Under the pieces are notes generated by a model that worked only from the letters and a program-made list of their open reading frames with translations, made no database searches and had not been told where the DNA came from. Positions 33,910 to 41,761 of a DNA stretch of 58,826 nt are shown in pieces (the first letter of the stretch is position 1; each line of letters begins with the position of its first letter). The stretch comes from JALOTE01 sp031422195 (GTDB taxonomy: Bacteria; Pseudomonadota; Alphaproteobacteria; Rhizobiales; Rhizobiaceae), in NCBI GenBank assembly GCA_031422195.1, contig JANOPZ010000137.1, positions 1 to 58,826 on the forward strand, given 5' to 3'. The translations under genes were made by a program, and so were the position numbers.

Positions 33910-34048
33910 CAAATGCAAGCTAGCCTATTTATTGTGCGCTTCCAAGTGCATCGGCTTGCGCTAAGCTTATGATTTTATTGATGTCATACCACGAAACTAA
34001 GCGTGACTTTGAAACAACCGCTAAAACGGCCTCAAAAACCCAGATTGT

Positions 34049-35476
34049 TCAATTTGGCAACTGGTCTTGAAGCCGCGCAAGGCTTTCCTTGCGACCCAAA
34101 ACATCGAGCACATCAAACAGGCCCGGCGATGTTGCGCGACCTGTTAATGCAGCGCGCAAAGGTTGCGCTACTTTTCCAAGTTTAAGCCCCATCTCCTCCG
34201 AGACTTCACGGATTGCCGCCTCAAGGGTTTCCAATGTCCAGTCACTCAGAGCTGAAAGTTTAAGTATTGCGGCTTCGATGACGCCTGCATCTGCAGTTGC
34301 AACCAATTCTTTGGCTTTTTCATCCATCAGCAAAGGCCGTGCTGCAAAAAGATATGCACAATTTGCCGCCAATTCTTCCAACGTTTTGGCGCGTTGTTTC
34401 AGCCCTGGCATCGCTTTTAGCAGCATAGCGCGTTCTGTTGAAGAACGGGCAGCTTCAACCACCCCACCGCTCGGCAAAAAAGGAGCGGTTTCAAGCAGTA
34501 AATCTGTCAGTTCCAAATCATCACTGGTCCGAATATAATGGCCGTTCAAAGCTTCCAGTTTCGCAAAATCAAGACGAGACGCACCACGGTTGACATCTTG
34601 AATATCAAACCACGAAATCATCTGATCAAGGCTCATGATTTCATCATCGCCGTGGCTCCAGCCGAGGCGCGAGAGATAGTTCCGCAATGCTTGCGGCAAG
34701 TACCCCATCGCGCGATAAGCATCGATACCGAGCGCGCCATGCCGTTTTGAGAGTTTTGCGCCATCGGCGCCATGAATCAGCGGAATATGGGCAAGTTTTG
34801 GTGCATCCCACCCCATGGCATCATAAATTATCTGCTGGCGTGCGGCATTTGTGAGGTGGTCATCGCCGCGAATAATTTGGGTAACACCCATATCATGGTC
34901 GTCAACGACCACTGCCAGCATATAAGTCGGGTTGCCGTCGGAACGTAAAATGATAAAATCGTCCAAATCAAAATTTGGAAATTTAACCAAACCCTGCACG
35001 GCATCATCAATAATGGTTTCACCCTGTGAAGGCGCTTTAATACGGATGGAGTAAGGGGCTCCAACTGGCGCGTCACTTGCAGGCCTATCACGCCAGCGCC
35101 CATCGTAACGCGGCGGCTTTCCAGCAGCTTTGAGCGCTTCGCGCATTTCGTCTAGTTCCGCGGGCGTTGCATAGCAACGGTATGCTTTGCCCGCTTCAAC
35201 CAGCTGTTCTGCTATTTCCCTGTGGCGCGGCGCCCTTTCAAACTGAGAAACCACGGCACCATCCCAGTTGAGGCCCAACCAAGTTAAGCCGTCTAAAATA
35301 GCAACCACAGCTGCATCGTTTGAACGTTCGAGGTCTGTATCCTCAATACGCAACAGCATTTTGCCGCCAAATCGTTTGGAATAGAGCCAATTGAAGAGCG
35401 CAGTGCGTGCACCGCCAATATGCAAATAACCGGTAGGCGACGGTGCAAAACGGGTGATCGGTGGAATTGTTGACAT
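34049..35476 (-). CDS. gltX: Glutamyl-tRNA synthetase
   Basis: Charges tRNA-Glu. The start at 35476 gives 475 residues beginning MSTIPPITRFAPSPTGYLHIGGARTAL, with the class I HIGH-type motif at residues 19-22 and the KMSKS-type motif KLSKRHG at 241-245. The frame stays open upstream to 35707, but that extension has no homology and overlaps the comEC 5' end. Alphaproteobacteria often carry two gltX copies, one able to mischarge tRNA-Gln; which this is cannot be told here. Confidence 0.96.
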   Translation of the reverse strand: MSTIPPITRFAPSPTGYLHIGGARTALFNWLYSKRFGGKMLLRIEDTDLERSNDAAVVAILDGLTWLGLNWDGAVVSQFERAPRHREIAEQLVEAGKAYRCYATPAELDEMREALKAAGKPPRYDGRWRDRPASDAPVGAPYSIRIKAPSQGETIIDDAVQGLVKFPNFDLDDFIILRSDGNPTYMLAVVVDDHDMGVTQIIRGDDHLTNAARQQIIYDAMGWDAPKLAHIPLIHGADGAKLSKRHGALGIDAYRAMGYLPQALRNYLSRLGWSHGDDEIMSLDQMISWFDIQDVNRGASRLDFAKLEALNGHYIRTSDDLELTDLLLETAPFLPSGGVVEAARSSTERAMLLKAMPGLKQRAKTLEELAANCAYLFAARPLLMDEKAKELVATADAGVIEAAILKLSALSDWTLETLEAAIREVSEEMGLKLGKVAQPLRAALTGRATSPGLFDVLDVLGRKESLARLQDQLPN

Positions 35477-35696
35477 GATAGCACCAAAAAAACGGAGGTT
35501 GGCAACAGCCAGCTGGATGCTTTTGGCATTAGCACAGACGGGCAATGTGGCAAGTCTAACCCTCAAGGCCGCTTGACTCTTAGGGGCATGCGGGGCCTTA
35601 ATTTTGGCCTGCGCGATAGTGAATTTTCCCGGAAGGGTGATTGTGGCCGCGCACGTTTTGCCAGAATTGATCAAACCCACAATTGTTGATGAGCGC

Positions 35697-38060
35697 ATGG
35701 CCGTCAACGAAGGTTTTGTGGTTGATCAAAACCGTTTTTCTGCCATCCCGGTGGGGATTGCGGTGATGGCTAATACTCTGGCAAAAAAGCCCCGCACCGA
35801 GATTGCAATTGAATGGTTGCGGCACAGTTTTCGCACTGAAGCTGAATTTGGCACAGCTTTTTTGTTTTGGCCGGTTTGGCTGGGTTGTGGCGCACTTTTA
35901 TATTTTTTACGGGCGGGCGAACCAAGTTTTCGGCCAATTTTAGCCATTTGCGGTTTGGCGTTTTGTCTGGCTGTGTTGGCACGCCATACCATTGCGCCGC
36001 GCTTGATACTGACGGGTTTGCTGCTTGGCTGCCTTGGTTTTGCGGCGGCCAAATTCGAGACGAACCGGTATTCGACAGTAATGATGGGATCAGAAGTAAC
36101 GACGCGCATCACCGGCAAACTCATCCACGCCGAAGAAATCACCAAAGATCGAACGCGACTGGTGATTGAAATCAGCGGTACGGAACGGCCGAAACTGAGA
36201 TTTGCGCCGGAACGTATTCGCGTTTCGGCAAGAGGCGACTTTGCTCAGATGAGAGCTGGAAGCACGGTGAGCGGACTTGTGAAGCTGTTTGCCTTACCCG
36301 GACCGGTACAACCACAAGGCTACGATTTTGCGTTTGAAAGCTATTTCGACGGAGTCGGGGCAGCAGGATTTTTTCTTGGCGCACCCAGTTTTGCGGCATC
36401 GTTTGAACCCGAAACCAGGGCTGAAAAAATTAACATCTTGCGTACCAATCTCACGGCACACATTCGTGCAATTGTGCCCGGTGAAACCGGCGCAGTTGTT
36501 GCGGCTTTGGTAACGGGGGTGCGGGGCGCAGTTTCGGATGCCGACAATGAAGCTCTGCGTCGTTCAGGCCTCGCGCATATCATGTCGATTTCGGGGTTGC
36601 ATTTAGCATTGGCTGCCGGTGTTTTGATTGCCACAATCCGGTTTGGAATGGCACTTATACCCCGGGTTTCTGACGTTTGGCCCATTAAGAAAATTGCCGC
36701 AAGTGCCGGAATACTCATAGCAATTCTGTATTGCCTGCTTTCGGGTAGTGAGGTTGCCACCGTTCGCTCAACGATTATGATTGTTGTGATGCTTGGTGCG
36801 GTATTGGTGGACCGGCCTGCCATTACGATGCGCAATCTTGCAATTGCGGCCCTTATTCTGGTGGCGATTTGGCCGCACGAGATTGCCGGACCCGGGTTTC
36901 AAATGTCGTTTGCGGCGACCGCTGGTTTGATAGCAATTTACCGATGGTGGGCAAAAAGACCGGTTGTCGAAATCGATCGTCAGCAGACTTTGGTTTGGCG
37001 CATTTTTGAAATCGGTAAAGCGGCTATTATTGGCACGGTGCTCTCATCGACAGTTGCAGGATTGGCGACGCTGCCGTTCGGAGCGTTTCATTTTGAGCGG
37101 CTGGCCCCGTGGGGAACATTGTCCAATCTACTGGCTTTGCCCGCAGTTTCAATTGTCGTGATGCCGTCGGCGGTTGCAGCAATGGTTGCCATGCCATTTG
37201 GGCTAGATGGATATATTTGGCCCATTATGGCTTTGGGCGTGGATTTGATGTTGTGGTTGGCGCACACGATCGCCGCGCTTGACGGACCTGATGCCACAGG
37301 ACCAGTACCAGTGCCTGCATTATTGCTTTCCACTTTTGCATTGACAGTAATTTGCTTGCCGCAGACGAAACTCCGATGGTTCGGCTTGGTGCCGCTGATC
37401 ATAGCTGCTGGCATAATGGCAACGCGCGAAAAGCCTGCCATGTTCATTGACGAGAATGCCAAGCTGGTTGCGATTCTAACCAAAAATGATGAAATCGCGT
37501 TGAGTTCAACACGGCCGGATGATTTTGCGGTCAAAAATTGGCAACGGACTTTGCAAGCCAAAACCATTGTGAAACCTATCGGCGTTACCGAAACTGATGA
37601 AGCCTTAAAATCTTGGGCAGGATTTAGGTGCAGCAAACTTCTGTGCATGGCATTGTTGCCGGATGGTTTGCGGATTGGTCACGCAAAAACCATCGAAGGC
37701 GCAGAAATGGCCTGCAAAATTGCCGATTTAGTGGTTCAGGGCTTCGCCGGGCCTCCGATTAAATGCACCACGGGCGCAAAAGTTGTAACATCCGGTATGC
37801 TGGCCCGCCATGGATCTGCAACGCTTTACACCGGCGCGGGGAGTAGCCCAGCCAAGTCTATCAAAACAGGATGGCGCGATGCGGCTTTGACCTCAATCAA
37901 AACGCCTACCGCCAATTACCGGATCGAGTGGAGCTACCCAGCGCTCAACCGACCTTGGCAAACACAGCGCGTATTCTCGCGGCCAGCACGTGATCTTGCG
38001 CCGAAACCAAAGCTAAAGAAGCGACTGTTTATCGGCGAAGGCATGCAAGGCCGAGTGTAG
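35697..38060 (+). CDS. comEC: ComEC/Rec2 family DNA-uptake channel protein
   Basis: Inner-membrane protein that passes single-stranded DNA into the cytoplasm in competent bacteria. From 35697 the product has 787 residues; the frame stays open back to a TTG at 35604 and an ATG at 35766 is another option. A DUF4131 region (FGTAFLFWPVWLGCGALLYFL) leads into the Competence domain, with ALVTGVRGAVSDADNEALRRSGLAHIMSISGLHLAL as its hallmark (first part about residue 270). The C-terminal part is short and lacks clear metallo-beta-lactamase metal motifs, as in other rhizobial members. No other competence gene is in the window. Confidence 0.92.
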   Translation: MAVNEGFVVDQNRFSAIPVGIAVMANTLAKKPRTEIAIEWLRHSFRTEAEFGTAFLFWPVWLGCGALLYFLRAGEPSFRPILAICGLAFCLAVLARHTIAPRLILTGLLLGCLGFAAAKFETNRYSTVMMGSEVTTRITGKLIHAEEITKDRTRLVIEISGTERPKLRFAPERIRVSARGDFAQMRAGSTVSGLVKLFALPGPVQPQGYDFAFESYFDGVGAAGFFLGAPSFAASFEPETRAEKINILRTNLTAHIRAIVPGETGAVVAALVTGVRGAVSDADNEALRRSGLAHIMSISGLHLALAAGVLIATIRFGMALIPRVSDVWPIKKIAASAGILIAILYCLLSGSEVATVRSTIMIVVMLGAVLVDRPAITMRNLAIAALILVAIWPHEIAGPGFQMSFAATAGLIAIYRWWAKRPVVEIDRQQTLVWRIFEIGKAAIIGTVLSSTVAGLATLPFGAFHFERLAPWGTLSNLLALPAVSIVVMPSAVAAMVAMPFGLDGYIWPIMALGVDLMLWLAHTIAALDGPDATGPVPVPALLLSTFALTVICLPQTKLRWFGLVPLIIAAGIMATREKPAMFIDENAKLVAILTKNDEIALSSTRPDDFAVKNWQRTLQAKTIVKPIGVTETDEALKSWAGFRCSKLLCMALLPDGLRIGHAKTIEGAEMACKIADLVVQGFAGPPIKCTTGAKVVTSGMLARHGSATLYTGAGSSPAKSIKTGWRDAALTSIKTPTANYRIEWSYPALNRPWQTQRVFSRPARDLAPKPKLKKRLFIGEGMQGRV

Positions 38061-38072
38061 CTAATGCGGCAC

Positions 38073-38789
38073 TCAATACTTCCGCATTAACCCAACCAAA
38101 CGGCCTTGAATTCGTACGCGCTCGGGGCCGTAGATTTGGGTTTCAAACTTAGGATTGGCAGCTTCAAGAGCAATCGAACCCCCTCTGCGCCGAAAGCGTT
38201 TCAGCGTTGCCGTCTCTTCATCGACTAAGGCAACAATGATATCTCCCATATTCGCGGTCGTCGTCTCGCGAATGATTGCCGTGTCGCCATGAAAAATGCC
38301 GGCTTCAATCATTGATTCACCTTCAACCACCAACGCATAATGCGTGCCTTGGCCAATCATATCCGGAGAAACCATAATCTCGTGGGTTTGATGTTCAATG
38401 GCGGAAATAGGTGTACCGGCAGCGATCCTCCCCATCATAGGAATACTGACAAAAAGGGAATCATTGGCAGGTTGTAAAGCGGGCTTTGTTTCCCGCACGG
38501 GTTGAACCTTACCCAGGCTGCCTTCAATAACAGAAGGTGAAAACCCTTGCCGCGGTTTGTTTGAAGGAGTGGAGGATTCAGGCAATTTCACCACTTCAAG
38601 TGCTCGCGCACGGTTTGCCAAACGGCGTATGAAGCCGCGCTCTTCAAGAGCCAGAATCAATCTATGGATACCGGACTTTGACGCCAGATCCAGCGCATCT
38701 TTCATTTCATCAAATGATGGCGGAACACCGCTTTCTTTGAGGCGCTCATTGATAAACATCAAAAGTTCTAGCTGTTTGCGTGTGAGCAC
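38073..38789 (-). CDS. lexA: SOS repressor LexA
   Basis: Represses DNA-damage genes and self-cleaves when RecA is activated. The start is a GTG at 38789 giving MLTRKQLELLMFINERLKES, 238 residues. The N-terminal winged helix contains SFDEMKDALDLASKSGIHRL. The cleavage site is Ala124-Gly125 in MGRIAAGTPIS, and the catalytic dyad is Ser159 (EGESMIEAG) and Lys197 (ATLKRF). The frame extends to 38861, but that region is the promoter with its SOS box. Convergent with comEC, 12 bases apart. Confidence 0.97.
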   Translation of the reverse strand: MLTRKQLELLMFINERLKESGVPPSFDEMKDALDLASKSGIHRLILALEERGFIRRLANRARALEVVKLPESSTPSNKPRQGFSPSVIEGSLGKVQPVRETKPALQPANDSLFVSIPMMGRIAAGTPISAIEHQTHEIMVSPDMIGQGTHYALVVEGESMIEAGIFHGDTAIIRETTTANMGDIIVALVDEETATLKRFRRRGGSIALEAANPKFETQIYGPERVRIQGRLVGLMRKY

Positions 38790-38832
38790 TGTCGATATCC
38801 CTAAAGAAAGAATCAAAACATAATAGGAACGT

Positions 38833-38861
38833 CTCATACATGTTCTATATGCGTTCTGCAA
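38833..38861 (-). promoter_or_regulatory. lexA promoter with overlapping SOS box
   Basis: On the plus strand GTTC (38842-38845), seven bases, GTTC (38853-38856) matches the alphaproteobacterial LexA box GTTC-N7-GTTC exactly. On the minus strand it lies between a TTGCAG -35 (38856-38861) and a TATGAG -10 (38833-38838) spaced 17 bases. LexA binding here would block its own promoter, 53 bases upstream of the GTG start. Confidence 0.8.
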
Positions 38862-38878
38862 CTGTCCCCGTATTGGGC

Positions 38879-39760
38879 TTATTTTTCTGATCGTGCCTGT
38901 TCTAAAACCCGTCGCGCGAGCTTCAAATGCGGCGCGTCGAGCATGCGGCCGTTAAGGCTGATCACACCATTATCTCCAGACGCTGCGAACGCCTCAATAA
39001 TTGCACGGGCACGGGCCAGAGCGGCGTCAGAAGGCGTAAACATCTCATTGATGGGAGCAATTTGAGCGGGATGGATTGCCATTTTTCCGCTAAATCCGTC
39101 CCGAAAGGCATCTGCGCATTCTTTTCGCAGGCCAGCTTCATCCCGAAAATCAGCATAAACTCCATCAATAGCGGTTAAATTGGCGCAAGCTGCACCAAGT
39201 AGAACCATGGTGCGTGCATGGGCAAATAACGGCGTAAAATCGCCGTTGGAATCCCGGGCGGAATAAGCGCCAATATCTGCGGATAAATCTTCTGCGCCCC
39301 AAGCCAATGCCTCCAGCCTTGCACTGGCGTTCGCATATGTCCCGGTGTTTAATACGCCGCGCGCCGTTTCTGTCGCAATGGCAATTATCTTCGTTTCAAA
39401 ATCCAACACGTTTGAACGGGCTTCGGCAACCCGCATCATAGCAGCGAGCTCACCTACGCTTAAAGCCCCTTCAGATTTTGGCAACATTATGCCGGTTGTG
39501 GCCGGTGATATAGCTGCGGCCAGATCCTCTTGGGTTAAGCCGGTTCCAAGGGCGTTGACGCGGACATAGAGTTTTGGCGATTTGGGTTCCGATTTCCAAT
39601 CGGCTAAAAAGCCAACCGTGTTGGCACGTGCCACAGCCTTGGCGCTGAAAGATACGGAATCTTCGAGATCAATAATCACCGCATCTGCGCCACACGCAGC
39701 GATTTTTGCTAGCTTTAACCTGCTATCGCCCGGAACAAACAACGAGGAGCGCATTGCCAT
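38879..39760 (-). CDS. HpcH/HpaI-type CoA ester lyase (CitE-like)
   Basis: Member of the citrate lyase beta/malyl-CoA lyase family, which split or form acyl-CoA thioesters such as malyl-CoA or citramalyl-CoA with Mg. The product has 293 residues from 39760. RSSLFVPGDSRLKLAKIAACGADAVIIDLEDSV is the family N terminus, first strand and loop; KIIAIATETARGVLNT carries the metal-binding Glu; GKMAIHPAQI is the C-terminal signature. Its start overlaps the stop of the MaoC-like gene (TAATG), so the two enzymes probably act in sequence. The true substrate is unknown. Confidence 0.9.
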   Translation of the reverse strand: MAMRSSLFVPGDSRLKLAKIAACGADAVIIDLEDSVSFSAKAVARANTVGFLADWKSEPKSPKLYVRVNALGTGLTQEDLAAAISPATTGIMLPKSEGALSVGELAAMMRVAEARSNVLDFETKIIAIATETARGVLNTGTYANASARLEALAWGAEDLSADIGAYSARDSNGDFTPLFAHARTMVLLGAACANLTAIDGVYADFRDEAGLRKECADAFRDGFSGKMAIHPAQIAPINEMFTPSDAALARARAIIEAFAASGDNGVISLNGRMLDAPHLKLARRVLEQARSEK

Positions 39761-40215
39761 TAGACGGCCTGTTTTTTCATCATTGCACTGCGGCGGCATT
39801 TAGCAACCAAAGTGCCATCTTGCTTAAACGCGCGGTGCTCAAACTCAACAATACCGCGATCGGATTTGGAGTTGGATTGGCGTTTGGAAATCACGTCTGT
39901 TTCCACATGAACGGTGTCGCCGTGGAACAACGGAGCAGGAAAGACGACATCTGTCATGCCTAGATTTGCAATTGTAGTGCCAAATGTTGTGTCGTGCACC
40001 GAGATGCCGATCATCAGCCCGAGGGTAAAAAGCGAATTTATTAAAGGCTTGCCCCATTCACTTTGGGCACCTGCCTCAAAATCAATATGCAAGCCTTGCG
40101 GATTAAGTGTCATGGTTGAAAACAGGATGTTGTCGGTTTCTGTGACAGTGCGGCGGATAGAATGTTTGAACATCTGCCCCGTTTCAAACGCTTCAAAATA
40201 AAGACCTTGCGCCAA
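39760..40215 (-). CDS. MaoC-like hydratase, TTG start
   Basis: Small hot-dog-fold enoyl-CoA hydratase relative. The product has 151 residues. The start is a TTG at 40215, chosen because a perfect AGGAGG lies eight bases ahead (complement of 40224-40229); the next ATG would remove conserved residues. VTETDNILFSTMTLNPQGLHIDFE resembles the mesaconyl/itaconyl-CoA hydratase branch, which has N-x-x-x-H in place of the usual GDxNPxH. Coupled to the lyase downstream, it suggests hydration followed by cleavage of a C4-C5 dicarboxylyl-CoA. Confidence 0.88.
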   Translation of the reverse strand: MAQGLYFEAFETGQMFKHSIRRTVTETDNILFSTMTLNPQGLHIDFEAGAQSEWGKPLINSLFTLGLMIGISVHDTTFGTTIANLGMTDVVFPAPLFHGDTVHVETDVISKRQSNSKSDRGIVEFEHRAFKQDGTLVAKCRRSAMMKKQAV

Positions 40216-40343
40216 ACCTGCGTCCTCCTACCCTATTGCTTCGGTCCACCACGGTTACTGAAGTGTCAAGCATTATGGTGAACCCTTCGTAAACCAATCC
40301 ATGTTTAGATTGATTTGTTGTTAGTTGCGCGGGCGTTTGTGAA

Positions 40344-41744
40344 ATGGGTATTGGTGAGTTTTTGCTTTGGATCGAGACTGCGCGTGTGGATGCGCGCGCC
40401 GAAGCGGCACGATTGATTGCGCGTACAACTTTGCGGCAAGATATCAGCTTGGATGAGCGCTGCACTGCAGAAGCAGCTTTGGCTCTGCTGCTTGATGATC
40501 CTTCACCTTTGGTACGCGTTGCGCTGTCTGAGGTGTTGTCACTTTCAGCCTTAGCACCTCGGCAGGTGCTTCACGCTTTGGCGCTCGATCAATTTGATGT
40601 GTCTGCTGCTGTATTGGTGCGCTCACCTTTGGGCGATGAAACATTAATTGAGGTTTTAAAACGCGGTCATAGCCAAGCCGCTCTTGTTATTGCTGACAGA
40701 GCCAACTTATCGGCCAGGGTTGCGATGGTTGTTGCAGAGCGCTGCGGGCTGGAGCCTTGTTTGGTGCTGATCACCAACCATACCGCCAAAGTCAGCCATG
40801 CCACATTGGCAAAAATCATTGAGCGTCATCACGTATCTGCCGACATGCGCGGTGCACTCTTGGTGGATCCACGCCTTGATTTAGGTTTGCGCCAAAGACT
40901 GATCGACGCTTCCAGCCATGCGCTTTGTAGCTCAAATTTTGTATTAAGTTTGATCGGTGCGAGCAGGGCAATTGAACTTGAGCGTGAGACCATTTCCGAC
41001 TCCACTCTCGATGTCGTAGAATACGCTGAATTGGAAACCCTGCCACCCTATGTGCGAGGGCTTCGCGCCCAAGGGCGGCTCACAAGCGCATTGGCGCTGA
41101 AGGCTCTGGTTTATGGCCGCATTGATTTTGTAGCCACCATATTGTCTGAATTGGCTGGGCGGAGCGAAGAGCAAATCCGGGCGGTTCTGGTACGCGGCGG
41201 TGAAACCGCGATCCGTGCATTGCTGAAAGACATCGGATTCAAAGGCCTGATGCTGCAATTGGCATTACAAGCTTTGCTAACATGGCGCGAGGTTGCGCTG
41301 GGTAAAATTAGTATTGGCCGCCAAGAATTGGCTTGGCAGCTGATGCGTGAAGCTGAAAGAGCAGAACAAAGCCAGGATTATAGCTCTGAGAACGATGATC
41401 TGGCCGCGTTTATGCGCAAGATATATTTGGAAATTACGCGTTCCAACGCCCGTTCCCATGCACAGGATATTGTCATCGAGGCTAAGCAGAAAGAGGCAAT
41501 TGCATTGGTTGCAGCCGCAACATTAGAACAGGAAATCGCTGAATTCATGCTGGTTGATCAAGCCGGTTTAGACGATCAATTGAGTAAAGTTGTTGACGCG
41601 CTGAATATGCCTGAAGATGCACTATTATTTGATCCGTTAAACGACTTTGAGTTCGATGATCTGGCTGACACAAATATGCCACATGCCGGATTTCTCGCGG
41701 AGTTTGCTGATTCAAAACCAGCTGACTATCGAAATGCAGCCTAA
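40344..41744 (+). CDS. DUF2336 protein with HEAT-like helical repeats
   Basis: The product has 466 residues, assigned to DUF2336, a family largely restricted to alphaproteobacteria with no settled function. Residues 1-300 are a run of leucine/alanine-rich helices with recurring patterns (PLVRVALSEVLS, SAAVLVRSPLGDETLIEVL, AALVIADRANLSARV) resembling HEAT-type repeats. The C-terminal third is acidic with helices and no membrane segment. No signal peptide. It stands alone on this strand, convergent with recG, and its stop codon lies in a 13-bp tandem duplication. Confidence 0.82.
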   Translation: MGIGEFLLWIETARVDARAEAARLIARTTLRQDISLDERCTAEAALALLLDDPSPLVRVALSEVLSLSALAPRQVLHALALDQFDVSAAVLVRSPLGDETLIEVLKRGHSQAALVIADRANLSARVAMVVAERCGLEPCLVLITNHTAKVSHATLAKIIERHHVSADMRGALLVDPRLDLGLRQRLIDASSHALCSSNFVLSLIGASRAIELERETISDSTLDVVEYAELETLPPYVRGLRAQGRLTSALALKALVYGRIDFVATILSELAGRSEEQIRAVLVRGGETAIRALLKDIGFKGLMLQLALQALLTWREVALGKISIGRQELAWQLMREAERAEQSQDYSSENDDLAAFMRKIYLEITRSNARSHAQDIVIEAKQKEAIALVAAATLEQEIAEFMLVDQAGLDDQLSKVVDALNMPEDALLFDPLNDFEFDDLADTNMPHAGFLAEFADSKPADYRNAA

Positions 41745-41761
41745 CCTGGCAGCCTAACCTG
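41736..41761. repeat. 13-bp tandem duplication at the DUF2336/recG ends
   Basis: GCAGCCTAACCTG occurs twice in tandem with no mismatch (41736-41748, 41749-41761). The first copy holds the DUF2336 TAA stop; the second holds the recG stop on the minus strand. Confidence 0.9.

Noticed and set aside
35477..35707. N-terminal extension of gltX overlapping a TTG-started extension of comEC
   Set aside because: Neither extension has recognisable sequence; the standard GluRS N terminus begins at 35476, and ComEC resembles relatives in length from 35697.
38790..38861. Longer lexA frame starting at 38861
   Set aside because: This segment holds the SOS box and promoter; the conserved LexA N terminus starts at the GTG at 38789.
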